Notes: generated from the sequence alone by a model not told the origin. A stretch of DNA of 64,000 nt from Yinghuangia sp045039925 (GCA_045039925.1 CP108400.1:6386001-6450000); one strand, 5' to 3'. Counted from the stretch's first letter, positions 46,089 to 54,682 are shown. Numbers and translations: made by a program.

Positions 46089-46132
46089 GTTCGTGCGGCC
46101 GTACGGGTGCCCGTACGGACACCCGTACGAAC
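46089..46132 (-). promoter_or_regulatory. nested inverted repeats between malE and malF
   Basis: An exact inverted repeat CCGTACGGG-TG-CCCGTACGG (46099-46118) sits inside a second pair GTTCGTGCGG (46089-46098) and CCGTACGAAC (46123-46132) with one mismatch. It starts 3 bp after the malE stop, the place where a processing or attenuation hairpin would let malE be made in excess over malFG. The remaining spacer to 45937 contains GGTGGACCG repeats. Confidence 0.6.
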
Positions 46133-46134
46133 GG

Positions 46135-47529
46135 CTACTGCTTGCCGAGGAGTTGGGTGATCTTGCCGTTGGCGTCGGTGAGCAGTCCGGCGATGTTCGC
46201 GTCCTTCTTGGTGAGGATGCTGGACACGACGCCGTCGAGCACCGAGTAGATCTGCTGCGCCTGCGGCGGCTCGGCGATCTCCGGGACGGTGCCGGACGCG
46301 GCCACGAAGCTCTGGTAGTTCTCCACCGGGAGTGTGGCGTTCTGCGCCTTGAGGTCCGAGTTGGACTTGGCGGCCGCACCGGTCCAGATGGCCGGCTCGG
46401 GCAGGCCGACAGGCTCCTTGTCCTGCTTGCCGCGGGCCCAGTCGTTGAGGCCCTGGCCCGGGGTGAGGGCGAGGAACTCCAGCCACTTCAGGCCCGCTTC
46501 GATCTGCTCGGGCGTGCACTTCTTGTTGAACATGTAGCCGTCGCCGCCGGCCAGGGTGCCCTTGCCCTCGGGCATGGGCGCCATGCCGATGTCGGCGAGC
46601 TTGCCGCCGAACTCGTTGACGATCTGGGTGACGTTGTCGGGCGCCGCGATGTACATGCCCAGCCGTCCGCTGCCCATCATCTGCTGCACGTCGTTGATGG
46701 TCAGGAGCTGCTTGCTGCCCATGCTGTTGTCGGTCCAACGCATGTCGTGCAGCGTCTGGAGGACGGCCCTGCCCTCAGGGGTGTCGACCGTCGCGGTCTT
46801 GCCGTCGGCCGAGACCGCCGAACCGCCGCGCGAGTAGAGCTCGGCGACGAAGTGCCAGCCGCCCTGGTTGCTCGCGCTGTAGTCGGCGTACCCGATGTTG
46901 CCGCCGCCGGTTTCGGCGATCTTCTTTGCCGCCGTGCGGACTTCGTCCCACGTCGTGGGGGGCTTGGCGGGGTCGAGGCCGGCCTTGGCGAACAGCGCCC
47001 GGTTGTAGATCAGGCCCATCGAGTAGTTCGTACGCGGGACGCCGTACGTCTTGCCGCTGCCGTCCTGGAAGAACTTGACCAGGTCGGGCCGGAGTTCCTT
47101 GTCCTTCACGACCTTGTCCATGTACTGCGTGATGTCCGCCGCGCCGCCGCGCGCCAGGACCGTCTGGACGTTCGTGTAGTTGACGTAGAACAAGTCCTCC
47201 ATCTGGTTGCCGGCCAGCTTCGCTTCGAAGGTGGTCGGGTCCGAGCAGGGGAACGCGTCCTTGGACTCGATCTTGATGTTCGGGTTGAGCTTCTCGAACG
47301 CCTCGACGTCCTGCTCCCACTGCTTGCGGTCGACCTCGGCGGTGCGCGGCGGCTTGCAGTTGACGGTGAGGGTGACCTTCTTGGCACCGGTGTCGCCGGG
47401 TCCGCCGGTTCCTCCGGCGTCGGACGCCTTGTCCCCGGAGTCGTCGTCGGAGCACGCGGCGCCGGTGAACAGCAGGCCGGCGGCGAGGAGTATCGCGGAG
47501 GTTCTGCGGTACCGGGTGGAGCTGCGCAT
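46135..47529 (-). CDS. malE: sugar-binding lipoprotein of the maltose/alpha-glucoside ABC transporter
   Basis: A 464-residue solute-binding lipoprotein. The signal peptide ends in the lipobox TGAAC at about residue 27, followed by an Asp/Gly-rich linker. The mature protein has the family-1 binding-protein fold: FEKLNPNIKIE, FYVNYTNVQTVLARGG, YGVPRTNYSMGLIYNRALF, then PTTWDEVRTAAKKIAE. ATG 47529 follows AGAAGGG; the upstream extension is not supported. It captures sugar outside the membrane and delivers it to MalFG. Its promoter region contains a likely site for the neighbouring LacI-family regulator (47661-47679). Confidence 0.92.
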   Translation of the reverse strand: MRSSTRYRRTSAILLAAGLLFTGAACSDDDSGDKASDAGGTGGPGDTGAKKVTLTVNCKPPRTAEVDRKQWEQDVEAFEKLNPNIKIESKDAFPCSDPTTFEAKLAGNQMEDLFYVNYTNVQTVLARGGAADITQYMDKVVKDKELRPDLVKFFQDGSGKTYGVPRTNYSMGLIYNRALFAKAGLDPAKPPTTWDEVRTAAKKIAETGGGNIGYADYSASNQGGWHFVAELYSRGGSAVSADGKTATVDTPEGRAVLQTLHDMRWTDNSMGSKQLLTINDVQQMMGSGRLGMYIAAPDNVTQIVNEFGGKLADIGMAPMPEGKGTLAGGDGYMFNKKCTPEQIEAGLKWLEFLALTPGQGLNDWARGKQDKEPVGLPEPAIWTGAAAKSNSDLKAQNATLPVENYQSFVAASGTVPEIAEPPQAQQIYSVLDGVVSSILTKKDANIAGLLTDANGKITQLLGKQ

Positions 47530-47660
47530 GGGAATAGCCCTTCTGCCCGGGAAGTCGAACGCGGTCGGATACGCGGGCGAACCGGAGGCGTCCCTCCGGC
47601 TCGTGCGTGGCGCGGGCCACACTCAACCACGCCTGGCAGCAGGACTCAATATCTCGATGA

Positions 47661-47679
47661 GATTCCGCAAAAAATTGAC
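47661..47679. promoter_or_regulatory. candidate LacI-family regulator site upstream of malE
   Basis: GTCAATTTTTTGCGGAATC (read on the minus strand) is nearly the same as the sequence at 48775-48793 upstream of the regulator gene itself. A shared AT-rich motif in front of both transcription units suggests one repressor controls both. Confidence 0.5.
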
Positions 47680-47692
47680 AGTGGACAGAAGA

Positions 47693-47728
47693 ACATCGAT
47701 TACGCGGGCTACATCGACTACGCGGGCC
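47693..47728 (-). repeat. 18-bp direct repeat spanning the regulator stop codon
   Basis: ACATCGATTACGCGGGCT (47693-47710) is followed immediately by ACATCGACTACGCGGGCC (47711-47728). The second copy contains the regulator's TAG stop (47718-47720) and final codons, so the 3' end of the gene is duplicated. Confidence 0.85.
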
Positions 47729-48749
47729 CCTGGGCGGCGGGTGCGACAGCGGGTGCCGGCGCGGGCGCCGGACCGGAGGACCGCCGCAGCACCAGCTCGG
47801 GCTCGAAGAGCAGTTCGTCGTGGGTCACCGGGCTGCCGGCGATCTCCGCCATCAGCATCTCCACCGCGGCCCGGCCCATGAGTTCGATCGGCTGGCGCAC
47901 GGTGCTCAGCGGCGGGTCAGTCGCCGCCATGAGTGCGGAGTCGTCGTACCCCACGACCGACACGTCGCCCGGGACGCTCCGGCCGAGCCTGCGGGCCGCG
48001 CGTACCGCACCCAGGGCCAGCGGGTCGCTCGCGCAGACCAGCGCGGTCATGCCCCGGTTGATGAGCCGGGTGGCGGCGGCCTGGCCGCCCTCGGAGGAGA
48101 ACAGCGTGTGCTCGACGCGGTCGTCGGCGAGGCCGATCGCGGCCTGCGCGGCGGCCAGTTTGCGGTTCGACGGGACGTGGTCGGGCGGCCCGAGGATCAT
48201 GCCGATCCGGTCGTGCCCGAGGGCCTGGAGATGGGCGATCGCCTGCTCGGCCGCGGCCGCGTCGTCGCAGCTCACGCGCGGGAAGTCGAGGTTGTCGACG
48301 GCCGCGTTGAGCAGCACGGTCGGCAGCCCGCGCTCGGCCAGCCGGTCGTAGTGGCCGTGCGGCGAGTCGGCCTGCGCGTACAGCCCGCCGAAGAAGATCA
48401 CGCCGGAGACCGCCTGGTCGAGCAGCATCTCGACGTAGTCGGCCTCGCTCACCCCGCCCGCGGTCTGGGTGCACAGCACCGGCGTGAAGCCGCGCTGCGC
48501 GAGCGCGCCCACGACGATCTCGGCGAACGCCGGGAAGATCGGGTTCTGCAGTTCGGGCAGGACGAGGCCGACCAGGCGCGCGCGTTCGCCGCGCAGTTGG
48601 GTCGGCCGCTCGTACCCCATGACGTCCAGCGCGGTCAGCACCGCGGCCCGGGTCCCCTCCGAGACCCCCGGCTTACCGTTGAGCACGCGACTGACCGTCG
48701 CCTCGCTCACTCCGACCTTCTTGGCAACCTCAGCAAGTCGACGCACCAT
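47718..48749 (-). CDS. malR: LacI-family repressor of the maltose/alpha-glucoside operon
   Basis: A 343-residue repressor. The N-terminal helix-turn-helix with hinge is RLAEVAKKVGVSEATVSRVLNGKPGVS, then the periplasmic-binding-like effector domain from about residue 60 (RARLVGLVLPELQNPIFPAFAE). The sequence closely follows the Streptomyces MalR pattern as I remember it. A Pro/Ala tail ends it. ATG 48749 is the only good start. It is transcribed ahead of malE on the same strand with a 188-bp gap. The likely operator is at 48782-48800. The symbol is by analogy. Confidence 0.88.
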   Translation of the reverse strand: MVRRLAEVAKKVGVSEATVSRVLNGKPGVSEGTRAAVLTALDVMGYERPTQLRGERARLVGLVLPELQNPIFPAFAEIVVGALAQRGFTPVLCTQTAGGVSEADYVEMLLDQAVSGVIFFGGLYAQADSPHGHYDRLAERGLPTVLLNAAVDNLDFPRVSCDDAAAAEQAIAHLQALGHDRIGMILGPPDHVPSNRKLAAAQAAIGLADDRVEHTLFSSEGGQAAATRLINRGMTALVCASDPLALGAVRAARRLGRSVPGDVSVVGYDDSALMAATDPPLSTVRQPIELMGRAAVEMLMAEIAGSPVTHDELLFEPELVLRRSSGPAPAPAPAVAPAAQGPA

Positions 48750-48781
48750 GCCCGCAAGAGTAGTGCCAGAAGAGTCAAATT

Positions 48782-48800
48782 TTTGCGGGAATTCTGCAAA
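48782..48800. promoter_or_regulatory. imperfect palindrome upstream of the LacI-family gene
   Basis: TTTGC and GCAAA flank GGGAATTCT, giving a 19-bp near-palindrome 33 bp before the regulator start. It shares its left half with the malE-upstream site. The form and position suit autorepression. Confidence 0.55.
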
Positions 48801-48949
48801 TCACTTACAGGGAGGTCGCGAGTCGTCGGCTCCGGCCGGTGCTCAGTAGCCTTCGGGGGCTGCCGCCCGGCCGCCGTCCGCCTGCGGTCCGGCTTCGGGC
48901 GGCCCGGCGCTTGCGCAGTCGGTGGTCGGACGTCGGATCGGGGGAGCTC

Positions 48950-50686
48950 ATGTCCGTGCGGGACGGGTACGGCGACGACCCGGAGTCGGTGGGACCGTAC
49001 CGGATCGTCGGCCGGCTCGGTGCCGGAGGCATGGGTGTCGTGCTGCTCGGCGAGGATGCGGACGGAAGGCGCGCCGCCGTCAAGGTGGTGCGCGAACAGT
49101 ACGCCGCCGACCCGCACTTCCGGTCGCGCTTCCGCCGCGAGATCGCGTCGATGCGCCGCGTGCACGGCCGCGGCGTCGCCGAGGTGCTGGGCTGGGACAC
49201 CGAAGGGCCGCGCCCGTGGTTCGCCGCGGAGTACATCGAGGGCCCCACGCTCGCCGAATACGTGGCCGGGCAGGGGCCGTTGCCGCTCGGACCGCTCACC
49301 GCACTGGCCGCGGGCGTCGCGGAGGCCGTCGCCGCGGTCCACGCGGCGGGAGTCGTGCACCGCGACCTCAAGCCGTCCAACGTGATGCTCGCGCAGGACG
49401 GTCCCAAGGTGCTCGACTTCGGGATCGCGAAGACGGCCGATGCCAACACCGTCACGCAGACCGGACTGGTGATGGGCTCGCCGGGTTGGCTGAGCCCCGA
49501 GCAGCTGCGCGGCGACCCGACGGGGCCGCCCTCCGACGTGTTCACCCTGGGCCTGCTGATCGGGTACGCGTCCTCCGGAACGTCGCCGTTCGGCACCGGG
49601 TCGGCCGAGGCGTTGGCGTACCGCATCCTCGCCGAGCCCCCGCGACTGGAAGGCGTCCCCGCGGAGTTGCGCGGGCTGGTGGCGGCCGCGCTGGCGAAAC
49701 GCGCCGCCGACCGTCCGTCGGCCACCGACGTACTCGAATACCTGCGGTCGGTCGGGCTGGAGGGAACGGACGCCACCGGCGAGAACGATGTGGAGCTCGT
49801 CACCGGGCTCCTGCGGCGGCAGTGGAGTCCGGAACTGGCGCGTACCGACGGCCTCAAACCCCCGCCGTGGCCGCCGCGTTCGACGGATCCCGGGGCGGAC
49901 GCGCGTCAGCCGGGCAGCCGCCGCGGGTGGCCGCGCTGGACGGCGGCGGTGGCTGCGGCGGCCATGCTGGCGGCCGTCGGGTACGGGGCGTCGCGCCTGA
50001 CGGACGACTCGTCCGACAACCCGTCAGGTCCGGTGGATGCCGCGAACGTCTCGGGAGGCAACCGGAGTTCGACGGGGTCCGGCAACTCGCCGTCGGGCAG
50101 CGGGACGTCCGGTAGCACGACGTCCGGCGGCGGGACGTCAAGTAGCGGGACGCCGACCACCACCACCCCGCCGTCCACCGCCCCGCCGTCCAGTCCGGCG
50201 CCCCCGGCTGCCGTCGACCTCACCGGCGTCGACTGGCGGAACCGCGGCTACCCCGACGTCTGCGCGACGGACGGCGACACGTCGCGCTCGATCCAGGTGC
50301 GCGCCGGAACCGCCCCGCCGTCCGACGGAACCGGCGCCGATACGGAGCTCCAGGACCCCGTGTACGGGCGCCTCGACGGCCGCTCGGTCGCCGTCCTGCC
50401 GATCCTGTGCACCGGCCTGAACCACACCCCCGAGTACCTGATCGCCTACGTCGCGGACAAAGAGGCCGCGCAACTCCTGGACTTCGAACTCATGACGGGC
50501 GGTCAGCGCTACATCCAGAGTGTCCAGATCTCCGGCGAGGCGCTCGTCGTCACGTACGTCGGCCACCAGCCGAGTGCCCCGCTGTCGTCCCCGAACAAGA
50601 CGGTGCGCAGCACGTACCGCCTTCAGGGCGAGAGGCTGGTGCCCGAGGAGAGCACCGTCGTGCAGGGCACGCCGACCCCGCCGTAA
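48950..50686 (+). CDS. membrane Ser/Thr protein kinase with extracellular domain
   Basis: A 578-residue PknB-type kinase. Kinase landmarks: glycine loop GRLGAGGMGVV near residue 23, AVKVV lysine near 43, catalytic HRDLKPSNV near 140, DFG near 160, and SPEQLRGD near 185. A membrane helix (WTAAVAAAAMLAAVGYGA) is near 330. A Ser/Gly/Thr/Pro linker is followed by an extracellular domain from about 430 with two cysteines (PDVCATDG and LPILCTGL) and no PASTA repeats. ATG 48950 lies close after GGGGAG; the upstream frame has no support. The signal sensed is unknown. Confidence 0.92.
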   Translation: MSVRDGYGDDPESVGPYRIVGRLGAGGMGVVLLGEDADGRRAAVKVVREQYAADPHFRSRFRREIASMRRVHGRGVAEVLGWDTEGPRPWFAAEYIEGPTLAEYVAGQGPLPLGPLTALAAGVAEAVAAVHAAGVVHRDLKPSNVMLAQDGPKVLDFGIAKTADANTVTQTGLVMGSPGWLSPEQLRGDPTGPPSDVFTLGLLIGYASSGTSPFGTGSAEALAYRILAEPPRLEGVPAELRGLVAAALAKRAADRPSATDVLEYLRSVGLEGTDATGENDVELVTGLLRRQWSPELARTDGLKPPPWPPRSTDPGADARQPGSRRGWPRWTAAVAAAAMLAAVGYGASRLTDDSSDNPSGPVDAANVSGGNRSSTGSGNSPSGSGTSGSTTSGGGTSSSGTPTTTTPPSTAPPSSPAPPAAVDLTGVDWRNRGYPDVCATDGDTSRSIQVRAGTAPPSDGTGADTELQDPVYGRLDGRSVAVLPILCTGLNHTPEYLIAYVADKEAAQLLDFELMTGGQRYIQSVQISGEALVVTYVGHQPSAPLSSPNKTVRSTYRLQGERLVPEESTVVQGTPTPP

Positions 50687-50854
50687 GCAGTCGTGGACGT
50701 CGCCGGGATCCCGTAACCGTCTGCGTGTGTTTGGTGAACAACCCCGCGGATAAACGCTGTTGGAAGCGCCCAAAAGGCGACGAAGCCCGGAATTGCCGGT
50801 GAACAGTGCGTGCGGCCCTTGGGCGTGCGGGGGCGGTGCCGTACCAACGAAAAC

Positions 50855-51778
50855 ATGACCCGATTGCATCGACGGACGTTCCTCCTCGGCGGGGCCGCGG
50901 GCGTCGGCGGCGCCTTGCTCGCCGGGCGGCCCGCACGCGGCAACGGCTTCTACAACATCGCCGTCCGCACCGTGAACACCACCGGCACTGTCACTGTTTC
51001 CGCCACCGCCAACGCCAACTCCGACGGTCAGCAACGCAACGCGCATGTCGCCGCCGACCCCGACGGCCCGGGCTTCGCGGTCGTCTTCGAAGACCAACAG
51101 GGCACCGCCGCCCCCACCGTCCGCGTCTCCGGCTTCAACTCCGCGACTTCCAAAGCGTACGAAGTGCAGGCCCACGGCACCGGCGGCACCCACAAGCAGC
51201 CCGACGTCGCCATGGGCGCCGCGGGCAACGCCATCGTCGTCTGGGACGAAGACGCAGACGCCAACGGCTACTTCAACATCGCCCGCAAGATCCTCACCCC
51301 GACCGGCGGCGTCAAGGCGGCCCAGGCCTCCGCCAACGCCTCCGGCGGCGGCCAGCAGCTCCACCCCTCCGTAGCCGCCAACTTCAACGGCGACTTCGCC
51401 GTCGCCTGGGAGACCGACCACACAGGCACCCCCCAGATCGGCGTACGCTCCTTCACCCCCCTCGGCGCACCCCGCACCCCCGCCGACACCCTCGTCCCCG
51501 GCACCGACCCCCAGATAGGCATCGACGACCAGACCTCCGTAGCCGTCAACTGGACGGAGGCCAACGACATCTACGCCCAAGGCCGCAACCCCGACGGCAC
51601 CACCACCGGCCGCCTGCCCAGACTCCGCGTCCACACCACAACCACCGGCCGCCAGGACGAACCCGCCATGACCGTCGACCCCTGGGGCCTGATCACCCTC
51701 ACCTACACCGACGACAACGACGGCAACACCTTCGACCAGATCCACCTGGGAACCGGCCTCACCAACACCGTCTGGTAG
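50855..51778 (+). CDS. Tat-exported repeat protein, probable beta-propeller-like
   Basis: A 307-residue protein. The N-terminus carries a twin-arginine signal (RLHRRTFLLGGAAGVGGALLAG). The mature part has about five repeats of roughly 45-50 residues that share the core P-x-V-A-x-x-x-x-G-x-x-x-V-x-W/F-E/D (for example QPDVAMGAAGNAIVVWDED, LHPSVAANFNGDFAVAWETD and EPAMTVDPWGLITLTYTDD), a pattern typical of propeller blades. No catalytic motif is seen. No ribosome site precedes ATG 50855; TACCAA 7 bp upstream could be a weak -10 of a leaderless message. Its stop lies 13 bp from the convergent XRE gene end. Confidence 0.72.
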   Translation: MTRLHRRTFLLGGAAGVGGALLAGRPARGNGFYNIAVRTVNTTGTVTVSATANANSDGQQRNAHVAADPDGPGFAVVFEDQQGTAAPTVRVSGFNSATSKAYEVQAHGTGGTHKQPDVAMGAAGNAIVVWDEDADANGYFNIARKILTPTGGVKAAQASANASGGGQQLHPSVAANFNGDFAVAWETDHTGTPQIGVRSFTPLGAPRTPADTLVPGTDPQIGIDDQTSVAVNWTEANDIYAQGRNPDGTTTGRLPRLRVHTTTTGRQDEPAMTVDPWGLITLTYTDDNDGNTFDQIHLGTGLTNTVW

Positions 51779-51790
51779 CCAACCCGCCGG

Positions 51791-53002
51791 CTACTCACGG
51801 GGGCCGTTCTCGTGCCGTCTCAACCCTTCGTACGCCGCACGAAGGGTTGCCGCCTCCGGTAGTTGGCGCGTTTCCACGGCCTTCACGACCTCCAACACGC
51901 GCCAGTGACTGGACGGCGCTACACGTCCGGACAGGACCGCCTCATGTGCTGCATCGCACGCCTCGTCAAGCCGATCGTTGATCAGGAGTGTCAGCGCCAG
52001 ATCGAGCTTTGCGACGGCCGCTCGGCGCGGCAACCCCCCGCCGTCCGCAGGTGTGAGCCGGTCGATGACCTCGCGGGCGTAGTTCTCCGCGGCTGAATCC
52101 CCCACCCAGGCAAGGGTGGTGGCGGTGTAGGACGTCGCCTTGTTCGGGTCGTACTGGTAGTGGTGTTCGGGGCGATCAGGTCTCGGCATGGTGGAGACCA
52201 CGTCATGGACACGCGATATCAGGCGGTACGTTTCACGGGCGCGGCCGAGGCGGGCGTACGCACGTCCTTCCTGCGCAGTCGACTGGATCGCGACCGAAGT
52301 ACCCTTCGGCGCCAGACGTTTGGCTGCCTGCGACAAGTGAAGGGCCCGCGCGTAGTCTCCCTGTGTGAGAACGCGCCACGCGTCGGTCTCGTAGCACCAA
52401 GCTTCCAACTCGGCGTGCTCTGCCTGCCGAGCCAGAGCCACGGCTGTTCGCAGGTGGGCCGTCGCGGCGGTCTGCCGATTGAGATCCGCATAGAGTGTCG
52501 CGCTCATCAGGGACAGCCACCCGCCCACTGCGACAAGGCGCCGGTGCTCCTCCAACGTCTTGCGGACGTCGAAGAGCTGTGCGGTGTAGCCCATGTACTG
52601 GCGCGTCCGGGCGAGCAGTTCTTCGGGTGGCGTGACGGAGTAGGCAGTTGCCAGGTCGTCGAATGCCACCTCAAGGTGTTCGAGCGTCTCGTTGCCCACA
52701 TCGCTGGCAGCGGCCCGACGGCCGAGCTCCACGGCGTCCAGTTCGGGAGAGACGGCCATCGGCGGTTCCTTGCAGCCGACTGAGGCGGCTTCCAGGGCTT
52801 CCTGCGGAACGCCGAACACAGCTGCAAGGTGAGGCATCCAGAGCTTTGGCGTGCGCTGACCCTTCTCCCAGCGGTAGATCTCGCTGCGGGTGAGGGTGGG
52901 CCGTCCACTGATCTCGTTCAATTGTTCGGCCAAGCGCTGTTGGCCCCAACCGCGTTCCTCGCGTAAGCGCCGAATGGTCGCGCCGAGCCGGGCACCGTCC
53001 AT
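51791..53002 (-). CDS. XRE-family regulator with TPR-like sensor domain
   Basis: A 403-residue regulator. Residues 1-70 hold a Cro/CI helix-turn-helix (LGATIRRLREERGWGQQRLAEQL and LTRSEIYRWEKGQRTP). From about 95 to 390 helical hairpins with TPR character follow (AATAHLRTAVALARQAEHAELEAWC, RLGRARETYRLISRVHDV), the design of peptide-responsive actinobacterial regulators. It is divergent from the ATP-binding protein with 75 bp between starts. The two probably form a regulatory pair of the common Streptomyces XRE/anti-sigma-like kind. Confidence 0.88.
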   Translation of the reverse strand: MDGARLGATIRRLREERGWGQQRLAEQLNEISGRPTLTRSEIYRWEKGQRTPKLWMPHLAAVFGVPQEALEAASVGCKEPPMAVSPELDAVELGRRAAASDVGNETLEHLEVAFDDLATAYSVTPPEELLARTRQYMGYTAQLFDVRKTLEEHRRLVAVGGWLSLMSATLYADLNRQTAATAHLRTAVALARQAEHAELEAWCYETDAWRVLTQGDYARALHLSQAAKRLAPKGTSVAIQSTAQEGRAYARLGRARETYRLISRVHDVVSTMPRPDRPEHHYQYDPNKATSYTATTLAWVGDSAAENYAREVIDRLTPADGGGLPRRAAVAKLDLALTLLINDRLDEACDAAHEAVLSGRVAPSSHWRVLEVVKAVETRQLPEAATLRAAYEGLRRHENGPRE

Positions 53003-53011
53003 GCCACCAGT

Positions 53012-53031
53012 TTGGCCTACAGATTGGCCTA
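53012..53031. promoter_or_regulatory. direct repeat between the divergent XRE and ATP-binding genes
   Basis: TTGGCCTA occurs at 53012-53019 and 53024-53031, 12 bp apart, and related CCAATCGG/TTGG words follow near 53054. It starts 10 bp before the XRE start codon, so binding there would block XRE transcription. Confidence 0.5.
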
Positions 53032-53077
53032 TATGGGCGCAACAGCTTACGAGCCAATCGGTTGGGAGGCTCGTGGC

Positions 53078-53734
53078 ATGAGCCTTGCGCAGTCAGAGAT
53101 GCCGTACGTCCGAGGGGTTGCGTGCGAGTCGTCGAGCAGTCGACGCCTGCACTTCGTCCGCGTGGACGCGGATCCGCCTGCGGCGGTCCTGGTTTCGCCA
53201 TTGGAGGGCGCCTGGTTGTCGGCTACCCGGACGGACCTGCCGGACAGAATCGAGTTGGAGTGGTCGCGCGAGAAAGCCTGGGCGGCGGAACCGTCAGCGG
53301 TGGGTCGCGCCCGTCAGTTGGCGTGGGCGGCCTGTATCGATTGGCGGTTGCCCGAGCTGTCGGCGGACGTGCAGCTGTGCGTGTCGGAGCTGGTGGCGAA
53401 CGCGGTTGACCACGCCCGGCCGCCGCACGCCGAATCGGCGTGCGGCCCGTGGCTGGTGACGCTGCGACTGCGGTTCTCGCCGCTTCGCTACGTGCAGATC
53501 GAGGTGGACGACGGCGACCCGAAGCCCCCACGAACACCCGAGGGTTCGACGCAGTCGATGCCGGACGACAACGACCTGAAATCCCGCGGCCGCGGGCTGA
53601 TCTTGGTCGCGAACTTCGCCGACGGCTTGGACTGGTACGCGCGGTCGACACTCGGCGGCAAGACGGTGCTCTGCTGGTTCGATCTCGCCGCCCGGGGCCT
53701 CGCACGCCGGTTCCGGCTCCGACCAACCGCGTGA
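53078..53734 (+). CDS. anti-sigma-factor-like ATP-binding (HATPase_c) protein
   Basis: A 218-residue protein. The GHKL ATPase half spans about 85-210, with the N-box ELVANAVDHA, a G1-like DDGDP segment, and the G2 GRGLILVANFADG. The first 80 residues are an actinomycete-specific leader. Such RsbW/SpoIIAB-like proteins bind sigma factors or anti-sigma antagonists, or act with a neighbouring XRE regulator. ATG 53078 follows GGGAGG; the longer frame crosses the XRE promoter and is rejected. No sigma factor or anti-sigma antagonist is adjacent. Confidence 0.85.
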   Translation: MSLAQSEMPYVRGVACESSSSRRLHFVRVDADPPAAVLVSPLEGAWLSATRTDLPDRIELEWSREKAWAAEPSAVGRARQLAWAACIDWRLPELSADVQLCVSELVANAVDHARPPHAESACGPWLVTLRLRFSPLRYVQIEVDDGDPKPPRTPEGSTQSMPDDNDLKSRGRGLILVANFADGLDWYARSTLGGKTVLCWFDLAARGLARRFRLRPTA

Positions 53735-53904
53735 ACCGACACCTCGATCGCGGTCACCCAATGCGAGGACGGCGCGTACGCCATCGAGTTCGGTCCCGCG
53801 GACGGGGGCACTTGCACGCAACACACGAACCTCGCGTACGAACCCTGCAAAGGACCCTGTACATCGGTAACCCAGTACACACCCAGTGCTCGAGACGCGG
53901 GGTT

Positions 53905-54564
53905 TTGCGCGCGCAACCTGGTTCACGCCGGTGGAGACACCGCGCACAAGTGCAGAGATCCGCGTACGCGAACTGCGCGCCGCTGCCTCGGCAGCGGCGC
54001 GCAACGCACGTACCCCCCGCGTACGAACCCTCGTACACGAACCTGGTGCTCAACCGTGGGTTTTTGCGCGCGCCCGCCCCGAGCGGGCGCGCGCAATGGC
54101 ATTGAGTTGGTCATAGTGGCGACTCTGTGGGTGAGGACGGAGACCCACGTACGGCAATCCGGCACGCAGCCCCGCGTGCCAACCCTGCGTTCGTAGCCGG
54201 ATTTTGCGCGCCGCGGCCGGTGGCCGCGGCGCGCAACCAGACACGTACGTACCCGCGCCCGCTCACCCCCTACCACCCACCGCGTACCTGTAGGCGCGGT
54301 TCATGCGCGCACCCGCGGGTCCTCGGGCGCGCGCAACGGTGCCCTGGTGCGCGCCGATGGCGACGCCGAGCACGAGCACCGAGATCTGCGTACGGAATTT
54401 GCGCGCCGCTGCCTTAGCAGGGGCGCGCAACTCCTCCCGGGCGCGCAACCTGGCGTACGTACCCGTGCCGTTCAACTCGATCCCGTGCAACCCCACATAC
54501 GACGCCACCTGAGCCGGTCGTGGGTTGGGGACGGTTCTGCGCGCCTGCGAGTCGCGGGCGCGCA
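53905..54564. repeat. array of seven GC-rich palindromes with TTGCGCGC / GCGCGCAA ends
   Basis: Palindromes lie at 53905-53916 (12 bp, perfect), 53974-54003 (14-base arms, perfect), 54064-54096 (14-base arms, perfect), 54204-54236 (15-base arms, perfect), 54304-54335 (12-base arms, one mismatch), 54399-54430 (14-base arms, one mismatch) and 54538-54564 (13-base arms, one mismatch). Most arms begin with TTGCGCGC or TGCGCGC, but the inner arms and loops differ, so pairing is conserved while sequence is not. Spacers of 40-110 bp often contain CGTACGAACC or CGTACGTACC. A loose right-hand half (GGGCGCGCAACC) follows the sixth. Confidence 0.88.
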
Positions 54565-54682
54565 ACTTCCAGGCGCGCACCGACCCCTCGCGCGTACCGA
54601 CCCCCTGTGCGAGTACCGCGTTCAGGGCGCGGGTGAGCTGACTCCCTCGTGGTGGGTCTGTTCGGGTTGGGGGCGGGGACGG

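Noticed and set aside
53905..54564. CRISPR array or tRNA cluster
   Set aside because: The repeats are palindromes with differing inner arms and uneven spacers, and no cloverleaf can be drawn.
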